Shown one piece after another: positions 26,308-35,341 of a DNA stretch of 60,610 bases; position 1 is the stretch's first letter; every line of letters starts with the position of its first letter. Made by a program: the position numbers and the translations under genes. The notes beneath the pieces were generated by a model that saw only the letters and a program-made list of their open reading frames with translations, was not told the DNA's origin and did no database searches. The DNA is from Mesorhizobium sp. ORS 3324 (GTDB lineage: Bacteria; Pseudomonadota; Alphaproteobacteria; Rhizobiales; Rhizobiaceae): contig LM655198.1 of assembly GCA_000824825.2 (NCBI GenBank), positions 1,906 through 62,515 of the forward strand, written 5' to 3'.

Positions 26308-27285
26308 ATGCGAGTAGCCGTCGTGTGGAATCATGATCGTACCGGCGTGATCAACCGGTTCGGACAGTCTCGTCCGGAAAACGATCATTGCGAGAAGGTC
26401 GAAACCGTCGAGGCAGCCTTACAAGAGGGCGGACACGAGACGCTGCTGTGCGAAGGCGACAAAGGACTGCTCAATACGCTTGAGCTGTTCATGCCACCCG
26501 ATCCGCGGGCACGTCCATCCGGGATCGTCTTCAACATGGCATACGGAATCCAGGGCGAGTGTCGTCTCATCCACGTTCCAGCCATGCTCGAGATGGCCGG
26601 CATCCCGTACACCGGATCCGGCCCGCTCGGCCATGGGCTCTCGCTCGATAAGGTCATCACTAAGAGGCTCCTCCGCGATTGCGGCGTGCCGACGCCGAAC
26701 TTTCGCGTGATGGGCCGGGGCACCGAGAGTGCTGGCGACCTACGTTTTCCGGTGATAGTGAAGCCGCGTCACGAATACTACAGCGTAGGAGTGCAGCTCG
26801 TGCAACAGCCCACTCAGTTAAGGCACGCCGTGGAAAAGATAATCACAGATTATGCTCAGGATGCGCTCGTGGAAGAATATATTGAGGGGCGAGAAATCAC
26901 TATCCCACTGCTTGGAAACGAACAGCCCGAAGTGTTGCCGCTGGTGGAACGGGACTTCGGATCCCGCGAAACGCATTTTGCTACATGGCAAGAGACGCCG
27001 AATAGGATTTGCCCAGCACAAATCGGGAGCAAAGTTGCGAAAATACTGCGTGAGGTTTCAATTGCGACCTTCCGGGCATGCCAATGTCGCGACTACGCGC
27101 GCGTCGACGTCCGGATCGATCGCTCCGGCCAGCCTTTTGTCCTGGAGATCAACTCCTTGCCGGCGCTCGGCATCGACAGTTCCTGTGCCCTCGCCGCGAC
27201 GGCCGCGGGTTACGATTTCTCGAGCTTGGTCAATCGTATCCTGGATATCGCTCATACGCGGTATTTCGGAATTAGCATCCGCTAG
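26308..27285 (+). CDS. ATP-grasp ligase of the D-alanine-D-alanine ligase family
   Basis: 325 residues; ATG 26308 behind GGGGAG. Family blocks: GIVFNMAYGIQGECRLIHVPAMLEMAGIPYTGSG (Ddl-type substrate loop), LSLDKVITKRLLRDCGVPTP, FPVIVKPRHEYYSVGV (ATP lysine), LVEEYIEGREITIPLLG, and the metal-binding end YARVDVRIDRSGQPFVLEINSLPALG with DVR and EIN. It should join an amino acid to a carboxyl-activated partner through an acyl phosphate. It need not be a cell-wall Ddl; many such proteins make dipeptides. The NifA/sigma-54 promoter points to expression in nitrogen-fixing bacteroids. It stands as a single gene. Confidence 0.9.
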   Translation: MRVAVVWNHDRTGVINRFGQSRPENDHCEKVETVEAALQEGGHETLLCEGDKGLLNTLELFMPPDPRARPSGIVFNMAYGIQGECRLIHVPAMLEMAGIPYTGSGPLGHGLSLDKVITKRLLRDCGVPTPNFRVMGRGTESAGDLRFPVIVKPRHEYYSVGVQLVQQPTQLRHAVEKIITDYAQDALVEEYIEGREITIPLLGNEQPEVLPLVERDFGSRETHFATWQETPNRICPAQIGSKVAKILREVSIATFRACQCRDYARVDVRIDRSGQPFVLEINSLPALGIDSSCALAATAAGYDFSSLVNRILDIAHTRYFGISIR

Positions 27286-27433
27286 CACCACTTTGGCAGT
27301 TTCTTAGTTCTGGGAGCATTTTGACGAAGGAACGAAGCCGCTAACGCGACATTTGGCGGATCGGTTTCCGGGTGACGCTTCTGTTTTGAAGGATTGTGGC
27401 TGTTGAAGCGCAATCTCGAGAACAGGAGCAATG

Positions 27434-27830
27434 AAATGGTCGAGTTGAGCCCTCTCGCCGGCGCATGATCGAGGACATGACGGTCCGCAATCTGCCGCCG
27501 GCAACGCAGCGATCCTACATCCTCCTTCTGTAAACGGTCGCCGGATCAGCTCGGATGCGAAGAAGTTCGCACCATTTTGGTGAGCCGAAGGATCACTTGG
27601 GGCGCGCTAAACCAGGCAGTGTGCGCCCTGCGGTTCTTCTTCGACGTGACGTTGGGGTGGACGGATCTGCCTGAGCGGATCTCTTACGCTCGTGCGCCGC
27701 GCAAGCGCGCAAGCTGCCTGTCGTGCTGAGCGCCGACGAGGTGGTCGGCTTTGTTGAAGCCGTGGAACGGAGTGAAGAACCGGGTCGCGCTGATGACAGC
27801 ATATGCTGTCGATGACGGTCGAGAACCGCT
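27434..27830 (+). pseudogene. Tyrosine recombinase (integrase) remnant
   Basis: Frames in succession read MVELSPLA, MIEDMTVRNLPPATQRSYI (core-binding start), RSPDQLGCEEVRTILV, ITWGALNQAVCALRFFFDVTLGWTDLPERI, RKLPVVLSADEVV and KNRVALMTAYA. This is an N-terminal half of an integrase of the type that accompanies IS91-like elements. Several frameshifts; the catalytic domain is lost. Confidence 0.85.
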
Positions 27831-27866
27831 GATAAACAACGACAAGAGCTGAAGCGTTGGAGAGAG

Positions 27867-27922
27867 CAAAGGCGGTCGCCCGCGCGCTCTTCAACTAGCG
27901 CTGTAGCGGGCGACCGCCTTTG
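27867..27922. repeat. 17-bp perfect inverted repeat (large hairpin)
   Basis: CAAAGGCGGTCGCCCGC at 27867-27883 and its exact complement at 27906-27922, with a 22-base loop that itself contains GCGCT/AGCGC. There is no T-run, so it is not a simple terminator. It lies just behind the integrase remnant and may be an element end. Confidence 0.9.
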
Positions 27923-28207
27923 CGGCGCGGTGCTGATCATCTGAGGTTGGGAAGGCGATAGACGCGGGGCACGTCTCCAGTCGCCCTGAGGCGGCTTTCG
28001 ACGTACCCCGCCATGCGCTGCCTTGTGGTAGATCTGCGGGTAATCAGCGCCGCAGAAACAATCCGGCGTAACACCGATCTCAACTGGCAAGTCCGGGCTC
28101 GGTGTCACGCTCCACTGACGGTGCGCGACCTGCATTATCGCATTGTCAGCGCATTCCGTCGACCTTTTCCCCGAACTCCCAGCGGCGCTCCGAAAGGACC
28201 GTCGCGG

Positions 28208-28507
28208 ATGTTCACGGGCCGCTTCTTTCTGTGCGGCCGCTGCCGTTCGCAGGTAACGATCTGCCGCAGCTGCGACCGGGGACAGCGCTACTGCGGGGAG
28301 GTCTGCGCCCGTGCTGCCCGCCGCGAGAGTGTGCGCGAGGCGGGGCGACGTTATCAGCGCAGCCGCCGTGGACGCTTGGCTCATGCGACCCGGGCGCGAC
28401 GATACCGGGCTCGGCACAATAAAGTGACGCATCATTCTCCACCTGCATCTCCTGCCGGTTCACTACTGCGCAGCCCCCTCGAACGATGTCGTCGCTGCTT
28501 TTGCTGA
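28208..28507 (+). CDS. Small cysteine-rich zinc-ribbon-like protein associated with the following transposase
   Basis: About 99 residues from ATG 28208. The N-terminal third carries CGRC, CRSC and CGEVC (FLCGRCRSQVTICRSCDRGQ then RYCGEVCARAARRES), a likely double zinc site. A very basic tail follows (RRYQRSRRGRLAHATRARRYRARHNKVTHHS). Similar small ORFs accompany a transposase of the type found at 28661 in many rhizobia. A nucleic-acid-binding accessory role is inferred; function unknown. Confidence 0.65.
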   Translation: MFTGRFFLCGRCRSQVTICRSCDRGQRYCGEVCARAARRESVREAGRRYQRSRRGRLAHATRARRYRARHNKVTHHSPPASPAGSLLRSPLERCRRCFC

Positions 28508-28660
28508 CGTCGTCGGGCGGGCGACGACATCGGTCATGCCCACGCCGTGCTGTCGGCGCTGCGACTGTCGGCTGTCGCCGTTCGTTCGCACCGGCTTCGT
28601 GCGTCGCCGGGGGCCTCGTTATGCCCGTGAAGCTGACTATGCAGACGGAGAGCCCGCATC

Positions 28661-29032
28661 ATGACCATCAGCCCCGAACTGGAAGCGCAGATCCTGCGCC
28701 TGTATCACGCCGAGAAGTGGCGCTGCGGCACCATCGCCAGGCAATTGCATGTCCATCACACGACGGTGCATCGCGTTCTGGCCCAGGCGGGCTTGCCCCG
28801 GCATAAGCCGCTGCAGAGAGCCTCAATCATTGAACCGTATCTGCCATTCATTGAGCAGACGCTGGAAAGGTTCCCCTCGCTGACCGCCAGCCGCCTTTAT
28901 GCGATGGTGCGCGAGCGCGGCTACCGCGGCTTGCCGACGCACTTTCGGCACCTGGTTGCCCTGCACCGTCCACGCAAGCCGGCCGAGGCGTTCCTCAAGG
29001 TACGATGGAACTGCAGATTACGATACGAATAG
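28661..29032 (+). mobile_element. Transposase (IS21/Mu-like), C-terminally truncated
   Basis: MTISPELEAQILRLYHAEKW is followed by a helix-turn-helix (GTIARQLHVHHTTVHRVLAQAGLP) and FIEQTLERFPSLTASRLYAMVRERGYRG. The reading breaks at AEAFLKVRWN, just before the DDE catalytic core (VDWAHFG in relatives). About 123 residues of some 400-500. Inactive; no right end recognised. Confidence 0.8.
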
Positions 29033-29297
29033 CAGCTCTGCCTATAACCACGGCGGGGCAACCGTCGCTCACAAAGGGCAAAAAGTCGCTGCCGTAAGGA
29101 GCGTTCCGATACAAGGGACCTTGTCGCGACAGTAGGACTCATCTTTACACCACTGCCGTGAAGGCATTGAACGCATCTAGACGTGTTATGGTTGATAGCG
29201 CCGCTTGCGGATTCGAATTCTGCTTAACCGCATGGCAGAGGGCTCCGCCTCACGTTCGCGATCTCATCCCGCACGCGCAAGTTTGATGAATACCAGC
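29033..29297. other. Gene-free stretch behind the truncated transposase
   Basis: No gene recognised. Contains short debris between the transposase break point and the porin terminator. Confidence 0.4.
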
Positions 29298-29327
29298 GAA
29301 AAAGGGCGCCCGGGAACTGGGCACCCT
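29298..29327 (-). terminator. Rho-independent terminator of the porin gene
   Basis: On the minus strand GGGTGCCC pairs with GGGCGCCC (one G-U pair), followed by TTTTTC. It lies about 110 bp behind the porin stop codon. Confidence 0.75.
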
Positions 29328-29435
29328 TCTTATCCGGCGAATGCTCGGATTGGAGGTGAGGACCAAGCAATTCGCCGACAGCCAAGTTGAAGTCTCGCAA
29401 TTACCGCTTTGAACGGGAAGCGAGCGGTTCAATCC

Positions 29436-30599
29436 TCAGAAGGAGCGCTGGAACCGAACAAAACCGCCCACGCTGTTCTTCTTGTCAGCACCGGTCCAGT
29501 TTAAGGCCGGAGCAGGTGAAGCAGAACCGAATTCGTCGAAGCGGCCTGCGTGCAGGTAATCGACTTCGGTCGTGACCGTGAGACCAGGAACGATATCATA
29601 AGCGATGTTCGCCGCGATACCGAGGTTCTTCCACTCGTCGTAGGACACCTGGGCATTGAACGAGGTCTTCTCATCGAACTTGTAGGTGCCGCCGCCCCAC
29701 ACGGCCCAGTTGCCACCCCACTGCTTGTAGATGCCCCGACCGCGACCCGGGATCGCCCAGGTTGGATCCGACAGGTTGTCGTCCGTACCGTAGCCGGCCA
29801 TGACGAACAGCGAGACTGCGTCATTGACATTGACATCCAAACGGATCTTGCCTGCGACTTCCTCGTAGTTACTGTCGTAGGCGATGACTCCACTGATGGC
29901 GCCCCAGCCCTGCGTGTACTTCACACCACCGACCACGTGCGGTACGTAGCTGTCGATAGTGCCCTTAACGCCCGAGCCTTCTTCGAGCGAGACCACGGCG
30001 GAGAAGCCGTTGCCCCCGTCGAAGTAATACTGGATGACATTGGTGTTTAAATCGCCGTACGGCACCAGCGTGTCGTTGATAACGTTGCCGGCGTATCCAA
30101 TGAAGCTCTCGAAGGCAGTGTCCGTCTTGCCAATGCGGAGACCGCCGAGCTGAATCCAGGCATGCTTCAGATCGACGGCTTTGTTCGCCGCAGGGTTCGG
30201 AGCGGTACCAAAGTCGCCAAAGCCATTGCCGAAGTTGAAGCGGGTCTCGGTGTACGTCTTCAACGTGCCAAGCTCGGTTTCCTGACCGGTCCAGGTCTTC
30301 AGCGTAAAGCGAGCATTCTTATAGTAAGTGTGATTGCGGCTACCGTCCTCATGGTCCGCATTGGTCGAACCGTCATATGAGCCGACGTCACCGAAACCGA
30401 TATCGTAGCGAATATAGCCGCCGATTCGCAGGCAGGTCTCGGTGCCCGGGATGTAGAAGTAGCCCGAGCCGTACACGTCGCAGATCTTCACGAATTCAGC
30501 CGGTTCCGGCTCGACGACCGTCACCGCGTCGGCGGCGCGAGCGCCGGAAACTGCGAGCAGGGCCGCCGCGGAGCCGAGAAGAAGGCTCTTGATGTTCAT
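29436..30599 (-). CDS. Outer-membrane porin, Rop/Omp2 family (PF02530 type)
   Basis: 387 residues; ATG 30599 with AAGGAG 7 bases upstream. Signal peptide MNIKSLLLGSAAALLAVSGARA ends in ARA-A. The mature start DAVTVVEPEPAEFVKICDVYGSGYFYIPGTETCLRIGGYIRYDIGF, with two cysteines, is typical of alphaproteobacterial porins. Further beta strands alternate to the C terminus KNSVGGFVRFQRSF, which ends in Phe as outer-membrane barrels do. It forms a diffusion channel. A single gene with its own terminator; it may be a paralogue of chromosomal porins. Confidence 0.93.
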   Translation of the reverse strand: MNIKSLLLGSAAALLAVSGARAADAVTVVEPEPAEFVKICDVYGSGYFYIPGTETCLRIGGYIRYDIGFGDVGSYDGSTNADHEDGSRNHTYYKNARFTLKTWTGQETELGTLKTYTETRFNFGNGFGDFGTAPNPAANKAVDLKHAWIQLGGLRIGKTDTAFESFIGYAGNVINDTLVPYGDLNTNVIQYYFDGGNGFSAVVSLEEGSGVKGTIDSYVPHVVGGVKYTQGWGAISGVIAYDSNYEEVAGKIRLDVNVNDAVSLFVMAGYGTDDNLSDPTWAIPGRGRGIYKQWGGNWAVWGGGTYKFDEKTSFNAQVSYDEWKNLGIAANIAYDIVPGLTVTTEVDYLHAGRFDEFGSASPAPALNWTGADKKNSVGGFVRFQRSF

Positions 30600-30912
30600 A
30601 CTTGATCTCCTTGAAATGATTTGAAAAAGGGCGAGGACGTCGATGGACGAACCGCTCCTGTCCGCACGATCGAAAAAGATGCCCGCATCACGAAGCATCC
30701 TTCCCGGCTCGGACGCTATTCACTGGGCGAGCAATAGTGCAAGTTCAAACTTGGTCGCCGGCCAAGTATTCAGTATAAGTTGTATTTTTATCACGAAACT
30801 TCTGGTATTACTTGGACAAACTAAACAATTATACATTTGCACAAACCGCACAATTGGGACATTGACTGCCCGCATGAACGTCGAATTTGCCCAAACAACC
30901 ACCGACGCCTGA
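30600..30912. other. Upstream region of the porin gene, AT-rich
   Basis: No gene recognised. The AT-rich part at about 30740-30880 is probably the promoter region of the porin on the minus strand. No nod box or sigma-54 site was found. Confidence 0.4.
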
Positions 30913-31569
30913 TCAATCGTCAGACACATCCATTAGAGAAGTAGCCCGTGCGGCAGATGCAACAGCTTCTGTGCTCATGCCTTCCCTGAGCAATTCGACA
31001 GGAACGAGGCCCTTGAGAAGAGACGAGGGACTGATCAGCCATAGCCAAGCCAATCTGGGATCCGGGATCGAGGAAAGTACCTGCCGGATTCCGGGCACAG
31101 GCCTGCCGTCGATGAACTGAGCCAAGGGAAATACATGCTTGCGGGAACCTCTCCGGAAGGCAACCACATCATCGTGCCGCTGCCACCAATGCAACGTTGA
31201 CCGCGGTATCCCGAGACGTCTCTCGAGGTCCGTCGAGCCCGCAACTGGACCGGCCCACTCTGCAATGCGCGCGCCCGCTCCCGGATAATCTTTCATTACG
31301 GGATGCCCGAGCGGATGATCGGCTCCCCGCGGTCGTGAAGCACTGTCAGAGGCGTGAGCATTCAGCCGTCGCGCTGCCTCCGCCTCGAGCCTATCAAGAA
31401 ATTCGGCAGCCAAGGCGGTCAAATCGTCGGAAGGAGCGGCTGAAGACGCAGCCTTGCCACTCTGCCTAGCCTCGTTGCATTGGGCAAGAATGCGCTGCAC
31501 CTCCTTCATGACAAAGCTTGAAACCTCGTTCTGGCGCTTTTCATTTCCAAAATCACTCGACCCGGACAT
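30913..31569 (-). CDS. Putative DNA-binding protein of unknown function
   Basis: About 218 residues if started at ATG 31569 (MSGSSDFGNEKRQNE); the frame is open up to 31722, so the start is uncertain. The N-terminal half is Ala/Ser-rich with a helical stretch (LTALAAEFLDRLEAEAARRL). A helix-turn-helix-like part is DLERRLGIPRSTLHWWQRHDDVVAF. The C-terminal block VFPLAQFIDGRPVPGIRQVL with PDPRLAWLWLISPS resembles antitoxin-type (Xre/MbcA/ParS, DUF2384-like) tails. No toxin partner is adjacent. A stand-alone regulator or orphan antitoxin are both possible. Confidence 0.6.
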   Translation of the reverse strand: MSGSSDFGNEKRQNEVSSFVMKEVQRILAQCNEARQSGKAASSAAPSDDLTALAAEFLDRLEAEAARRLNAHASDSASRPRGADHPLGHPVMKDYPGAGARIAEWAGPVAGSTDLERRLGIPRSTLHWWQRHDDVVAFRRGSRKHVFPLAQFIDGRPVPGIRQVLSSIPDPRLAWLWLISPSSLLKGLVPVELLREGMSTEAVASAARATSLMDVSDD

Positions 31570-31779
31570 ATGGGCTTTCCCAGTGGCGTTCCCTCGGCAG
31601 TCGCCGGCAGAGCGTTGAAACACATTGAAGTTTGGAGGACAGCCATGCGTTACGTTTGCGTATGCTCGCGACGTACGACCGCCTTTGCCCTCACGATCGA
31701 AACAGACGCACTCGCAATGCATCTAGTGGAATGACCTGGACCTTCGCCAGCCCCAGCGCGGCGCCGATCGCGCCGCCGT

Positions 31780-32100
31780 CATGCTCACCCTCATCACCAC
31801 GGCACGTCTCAACGACGTTGAACTCAACCGGTCGCATTGTCGGCCACGATTGCGCCATCGTGGTCGACATCAACAGCTCCTCGGTGCCGTGGCGGTTGAT
31901 CGGCGAACGCGTGGCAGTGACGGTCGCGGCTGGCGATGTGCGCATTCGTCATGGCATACCGAGGCTGCGGCCCACAGGCAATGGAAGGGCCGCTGTCTGC
32001 GCATCGTTGACTCCACCTACCTCGACGGGTTGCCGGTCGCAATGGCGCTGTCTGCCGAGCGGAGACTGCGGCTTCGGCGCCTGCGGCGCAACAATTAGGC
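31780..32100 (+). mobile_element. IS21-family istA C-terminal remnant
   Basis: One frame reads VPWRLIGERVAVTVAAGDVRIRHG, another LRIVDSTYLDGL, together the C-terminal beta-rich end of IstA. Frameshifted; no DDE core left. Confidence 0.75.
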
Positions 32101-32140
32101 TGCTTGCGACGACAGCTGTTACACCAAATGACTGAAGATG

Positions 32141-33796
32141 TTACTTCGTGCGTACGTCAAGCCAGACCATGCCAAGGTCGATCTCGAATGCGGGATGCAT
32201 TTCATAGCCCTTGACCTGCTTGGTCGAATGGTGAAACACTGAAAGCCAATAGGGCTGAATGAGGACACCGGAATCCTGCAGAAGTGTTTCTAGATCCTTC
32301 ATGAGTGCCTTGCGCTTGTCTGGATCAGGCACGGTCAACGCTTCGTCCAACAGCCTGTCGAAATCCGGGTTTGACCACGACGACTCATTCCAAGCAGCAC
32401 CACTTCGATAGGCGAGTGCCAAGACCTGAACTCCAAGCGGCCGCATGTTCCAGTTCGTGGCTGAAAGCGGGTACTTCATCCAGTTGTTATAGAACGTGCT
32501 AGTCGGCAGAACTGTCCGCTTCACCTTGAAGCCTGCCTCGCGCAATTGCGCAGCAATTACATCGCCCGAGTCCTTGAGCCAATCCGTTTCCGGACCGACA
32601 ATCTCATGTTCGAATTCCATCTGACCGGCATCGGCCATCAGCCGCCTAGCAGCCTCAATATCGCGCTTTTTTTCTGGCAGCGGGTAAAACTCTGGATGTA
32701 TTGGCGCGACATGATAATTTGCGGCAACGGTACCCTGACCATTATACGCAATCTGCAGCACTGCACTGTTGTCCACTGCCAACTGAAGTGCTTTTCGCAC
32801 CCGCTCATCGTCGTAGGGCTTGCTCGTAACCTTTGTGCGGCACACGATCGTTGTGGCTGTGGTCGCCTCAGTTTTCAGCAGATCGAGGCTGTCATACATC
32901 GCGACATTACTCGGCGACGTTTGATAGTTCGCATCTATCTCTCCTGATTCGAAAGCGCTCTGAACAACAGATGCGTCGGTGCCGTAGTCAATGAATTGGA
33001 CTTCGTCCAAATAAGCCTCACCGCCCCACCAGCTTCCGCTTGTCCGACGCTTCAGGACGGCCTTTTGGCCCACGTCCCATGACACCAGTTCAAACGGACC
33101 TGTTCCAACAGGATTCGCAACGATATCTGATCCGTTCTTTTCGTAGTCACGGTGAACGATAAGCGCGGGATAATCGGCGAAACCAGCAACGATAGTGATA
33201 TCGGGTTTAGGCAGCTTAAGTTTGATCGTATAGTCATCAACTTTTGTGATGACGCCCTCCCTCGCTTTGCCTGTCTTATTATCGACGAGTGTAGTCATGC
33301 GAGCGGCCATCGAATTTCCAGGCACGGCTTTTTCACACCAGCGGTGCAGGTTAAAGAGCACATCTTCAGCGTTGAAGTCGTCTCCGTTATTCCATTTTAC
33401 GCCTCTGCGAACGTGTAAAGTGTATTCAGTAGCATCCTCGTTGACTTCCCAGTTCTCGAGAAGACGCGGCTCGAAGGTGTATTCCCGCGTGTACTTCACT
33501 AACCCTTCAAGATACTGCCGGTAAATGTTGGCCATTTGAGGATAGTCGTTTACACGCGGATCTCTTGCTGCATGGACTTCCATCGCGATCCGTAAAGTTC
33601 CACCTCTCTTAGGCCTTTCTCCAGCATACGCCGGCGGCGGTAATCCAAGCATCGAATATGCTGCAGCCGTCGACGCACCCAAGATGGAGGCAAGCGCCAG
33701 GAATTCGCGCCTGTCCACACCGCCCCTTTTTACTTCACCTGCGAGCCTGTCAAGGCTCGTTGGCATGGACTTGCCATCTTTGTCAAAACGCTTCAT
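32141..33796 (-). CDS. ABC transporter substrate-binding protein, family 5 (peptide/opine type)
   Basis: 551 residues, ATG 33796 behind GGGAGG. Twin-arginine signal DRREFLALASILGASTAAAYS at residues 28-50, then RGGTLRIAMEV. SBP_bac_5 signatures: YRQYLEGLVKYT, FEPRLLENWEVNEDATEYTLHVRRGVKWNNGDDFNAEDV, NPVGTGPFELVSWD, DDERVRKALQLAVD. It binds a peptide, opine or similar ligand in the periplasm. No permease or ATPase genes follow, so it must use another transporter. The isoaspartyl dipeptidase gene directly upstream on the same strand hints at a peptide with an isopeptide bond as ligand. Confidence 0.9.
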   Translation of the reverse strand: MKRFDKDGKSMPTSLDRLAGEVKRGGVDRREFLALASILGASTAAAYSMLGLPPPAYAGERPKRGGTLRIAMEVHAARDPRVNDYPQMANIYRQYLEGLVKYTREYTFEPRLLENWEVNEDATEYTLHVRRGVKWNNGDDFNAEDVLFNLHRWCEKAVPGNSMAARMTTLVDNKTGKAREGVITKVDDYTIKLKLPKPDITIVAGFADYPALIVHRDYEKNGSDIVANPVGTGPFELVSWDVGQKAVLKRRTSGSWWGGEAYLDEVQFIDYGTDASVVQSAFESGEIDANYQTSPSNVAMYDSLDLLKTEATTATTIVCRTKVTSKPYDDERVRKALQLAVDNSAVLQIAYNGQGTVAANYHVAPIHPEFYPLPEKKRDIEAARRLMADAGQMEFEHEIVGPETDWLKDSGDVIAAQLREAGFKVKRTVLPTSTFYNNWMKYPLSATNWNMRPLGVQVLALAYRSGAAWNESSWSNPDFDRLLDEALTVPDPDKRKALMKDLETLLQDSGVLIQPYWLSVFHHSTKQVKGYEMHPAFEIDLGMVWLDVRTK

Positions 33797-33869
33797 CTCA
33801 ACCTCCCATAGTGCTGATTTCTTATATTGCGCACTGTCCGGGTCCTCCCTAGACAGAGTCGGCTTTCCC

Positions 33870-35105
33870 TCAAGTGAGTTCGTTGATCAGCGTCTGCTCG
33901 AACATGCCTCGGCGTACGGGTTCGCCGTTTGTCACAAATGATCGGCCGCGAGCGATGATGTGAACGAACTCGAGATCTTTATCAAGAACCACCAGGTCGG
34001 CATCCTTTCCCGGGGCGATTTCGCCTTTGTGGGCGAGACCAGTGGCACGCGCAACATTGCTGGTCACGGCAGCAAGCGCCTCACTCACATCCACCCCTTC
34101 TTCGGTGACGACGCGACGCCAAGCCGCGAAAAGTGCGCGCATTGGCATGTAGTTGGCCACCTTGGGTTTGTTTTCACCCGTCTCCTCTTTAGGCGGTGCA
34201 CCGTTGCCATCGGAACTCATCAGGATTTGTTCGGCTGGCACGCCAGCCTGACGCAGGCGCTTATAAGCTTTGTGCGGCAAGGTAGCCCGCCCGTAGTTGT
34301 TCTCGGGCGAGTAATTTGCACCTATATCCACCCACCCGCCTCTGAGTCCCCAGTCGATGGCATCCTGCATGTAGCCATCGCTCTGATTGACATGTGATGG
34401 AATGAATTGCGTTATCGGGATGCCGGTCCGGTCCACTACCTCAAACATAGGTTTGAGAATCTGTTTTAGATACGGCGGAACCTGAAGGCAGCAATAACCT
34501 GCTTTGCGGGAAAGTCTCCCTGCCAAAAGACCGGCCACGGCAGCCTCAGCGACGTATTGAGCACCTTTGCCGAAACTATCGTACCCGTAGCCCAGCTCCG
34601 AGATAGAGAGTTCGCCCACTCCAATGATTTCATCGATAAACGCGATGTCGGTGCGGATCTGGCCTGTCAAAGTCGGTACCGGATGCTCAAGTGTCGCCCC
34701 AGTCAGACAGTACGCAGACAGGCCGTCCTCTCTGAGCCCTTTTGTCTTTGTGACTAGCGCTGCCATATTCTTGCTGGTGGCGTCAAATCCGAGCATGCCG
34801 ATGATGGTTGTGATGCCTGCGCGAGCCAGCTGCGAAGCCTGAATTTCAGGCGCGCGGCTGGAGAATCCAAGTCCACCGCCTCCACCAAGCGTGTGCACAT
34901 GGTTGTCTACGAACCCAGGGCAGACGAGATGGCCTGCCGCGTCAATCTCCTCCATCTCGAGCCCGGACAACCTCGATCCCGCCGGTAGAAGCGCTACAAT
35001 GCGCTCGCCGCTCACGACAATGTCACGCAGGCCGATCCGCGCAGGGGCCAGGACGTTAGCATTTCGCAGCACTAAGACAGGGGTAGAAGCTAGAGACAAT
35101 GACAT
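33870..35105 (-). CDS. iadA: Isoaspartyl dipeptidase (IadA-like amidohydrolase)
   Basis: 411 residues, metal-dependent amidohydrolase fold. Metal site HVH in PGFVDNHVHTLGGGGGLGFSSRAPE; SQLARAGITTIIGMLGFDATSK and LTGATLEHPVPTLTG match IadA. The conserved SSDGNGAPPKEE near residue 300 supplies the catalytic Asp, and PGKDADLVVLDKDLEF closes the beta sandwich. Hydrolyses beta-aspartyl dipeptides in the family. The middle (SISELGYGYDSFGKGAQYVAEAAVAGLLAGRL) differs from the E. coli enzyme's SDHRS region, so the substrate may differ. The LysR gene is divergent, 236 bp away, and probably controls it and the binding protein. Confidence 0.83.
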   Translation of the reverse strand: MSLSLASTPVLVLRNANVLAPARIGLRDIVVSGERIVALLPAGSRLSGLEMEEIDAAGHLVCPGFVDNHVHTLGGGGGLGFSSRAPEIQASQLARAGITTIIGMLGFDATSKNMAALVTKTKGLREDGLSAYCLTGATLEHPVPTLTGQIRTDIAFIDEIIGVGELSISELGYGYDSFGKGAQYVAEAAVAGLLAGRLSRKAGYCCLQVPPYLKQILKPMFEVVDRTGIPITQFIPSHVNQSDGYMQDAIDWGLRGGWVDIGANYSPENNYGRATLPHKAYKRLRQAGVPAEQILMSSDGNGAPPKEETGENKPKVANYMPMRALFAAWRRVVTEEGVDVSEALAAVTSNVARATGLAHKGEIAPGKDADLVVLDKDLEFVHIIARGRSFVTNGEPVRRGMFEQTLINELT

Positions 35106-35341
35106 GACGAGCAGATGTTTACCTGGCTTGCGGCGCAGCGCTCATGGCAAGTACATGCGAGCTGCGCTGCCGCTGTTGCGTTCGGGTGGCTGACGTGCCT
35201 AAGGCAGAGCTGTGAGAAACGGAAGCCGTACGACCGATAATTAGCTCCCGTCTGGCTTTCTTGTGAAATACCATTTCACACGTTAATCCATACGAACTAT
35301 GTATCAATCCTGGTTCCAAGATTTGCGAGACCGACGGGCCG

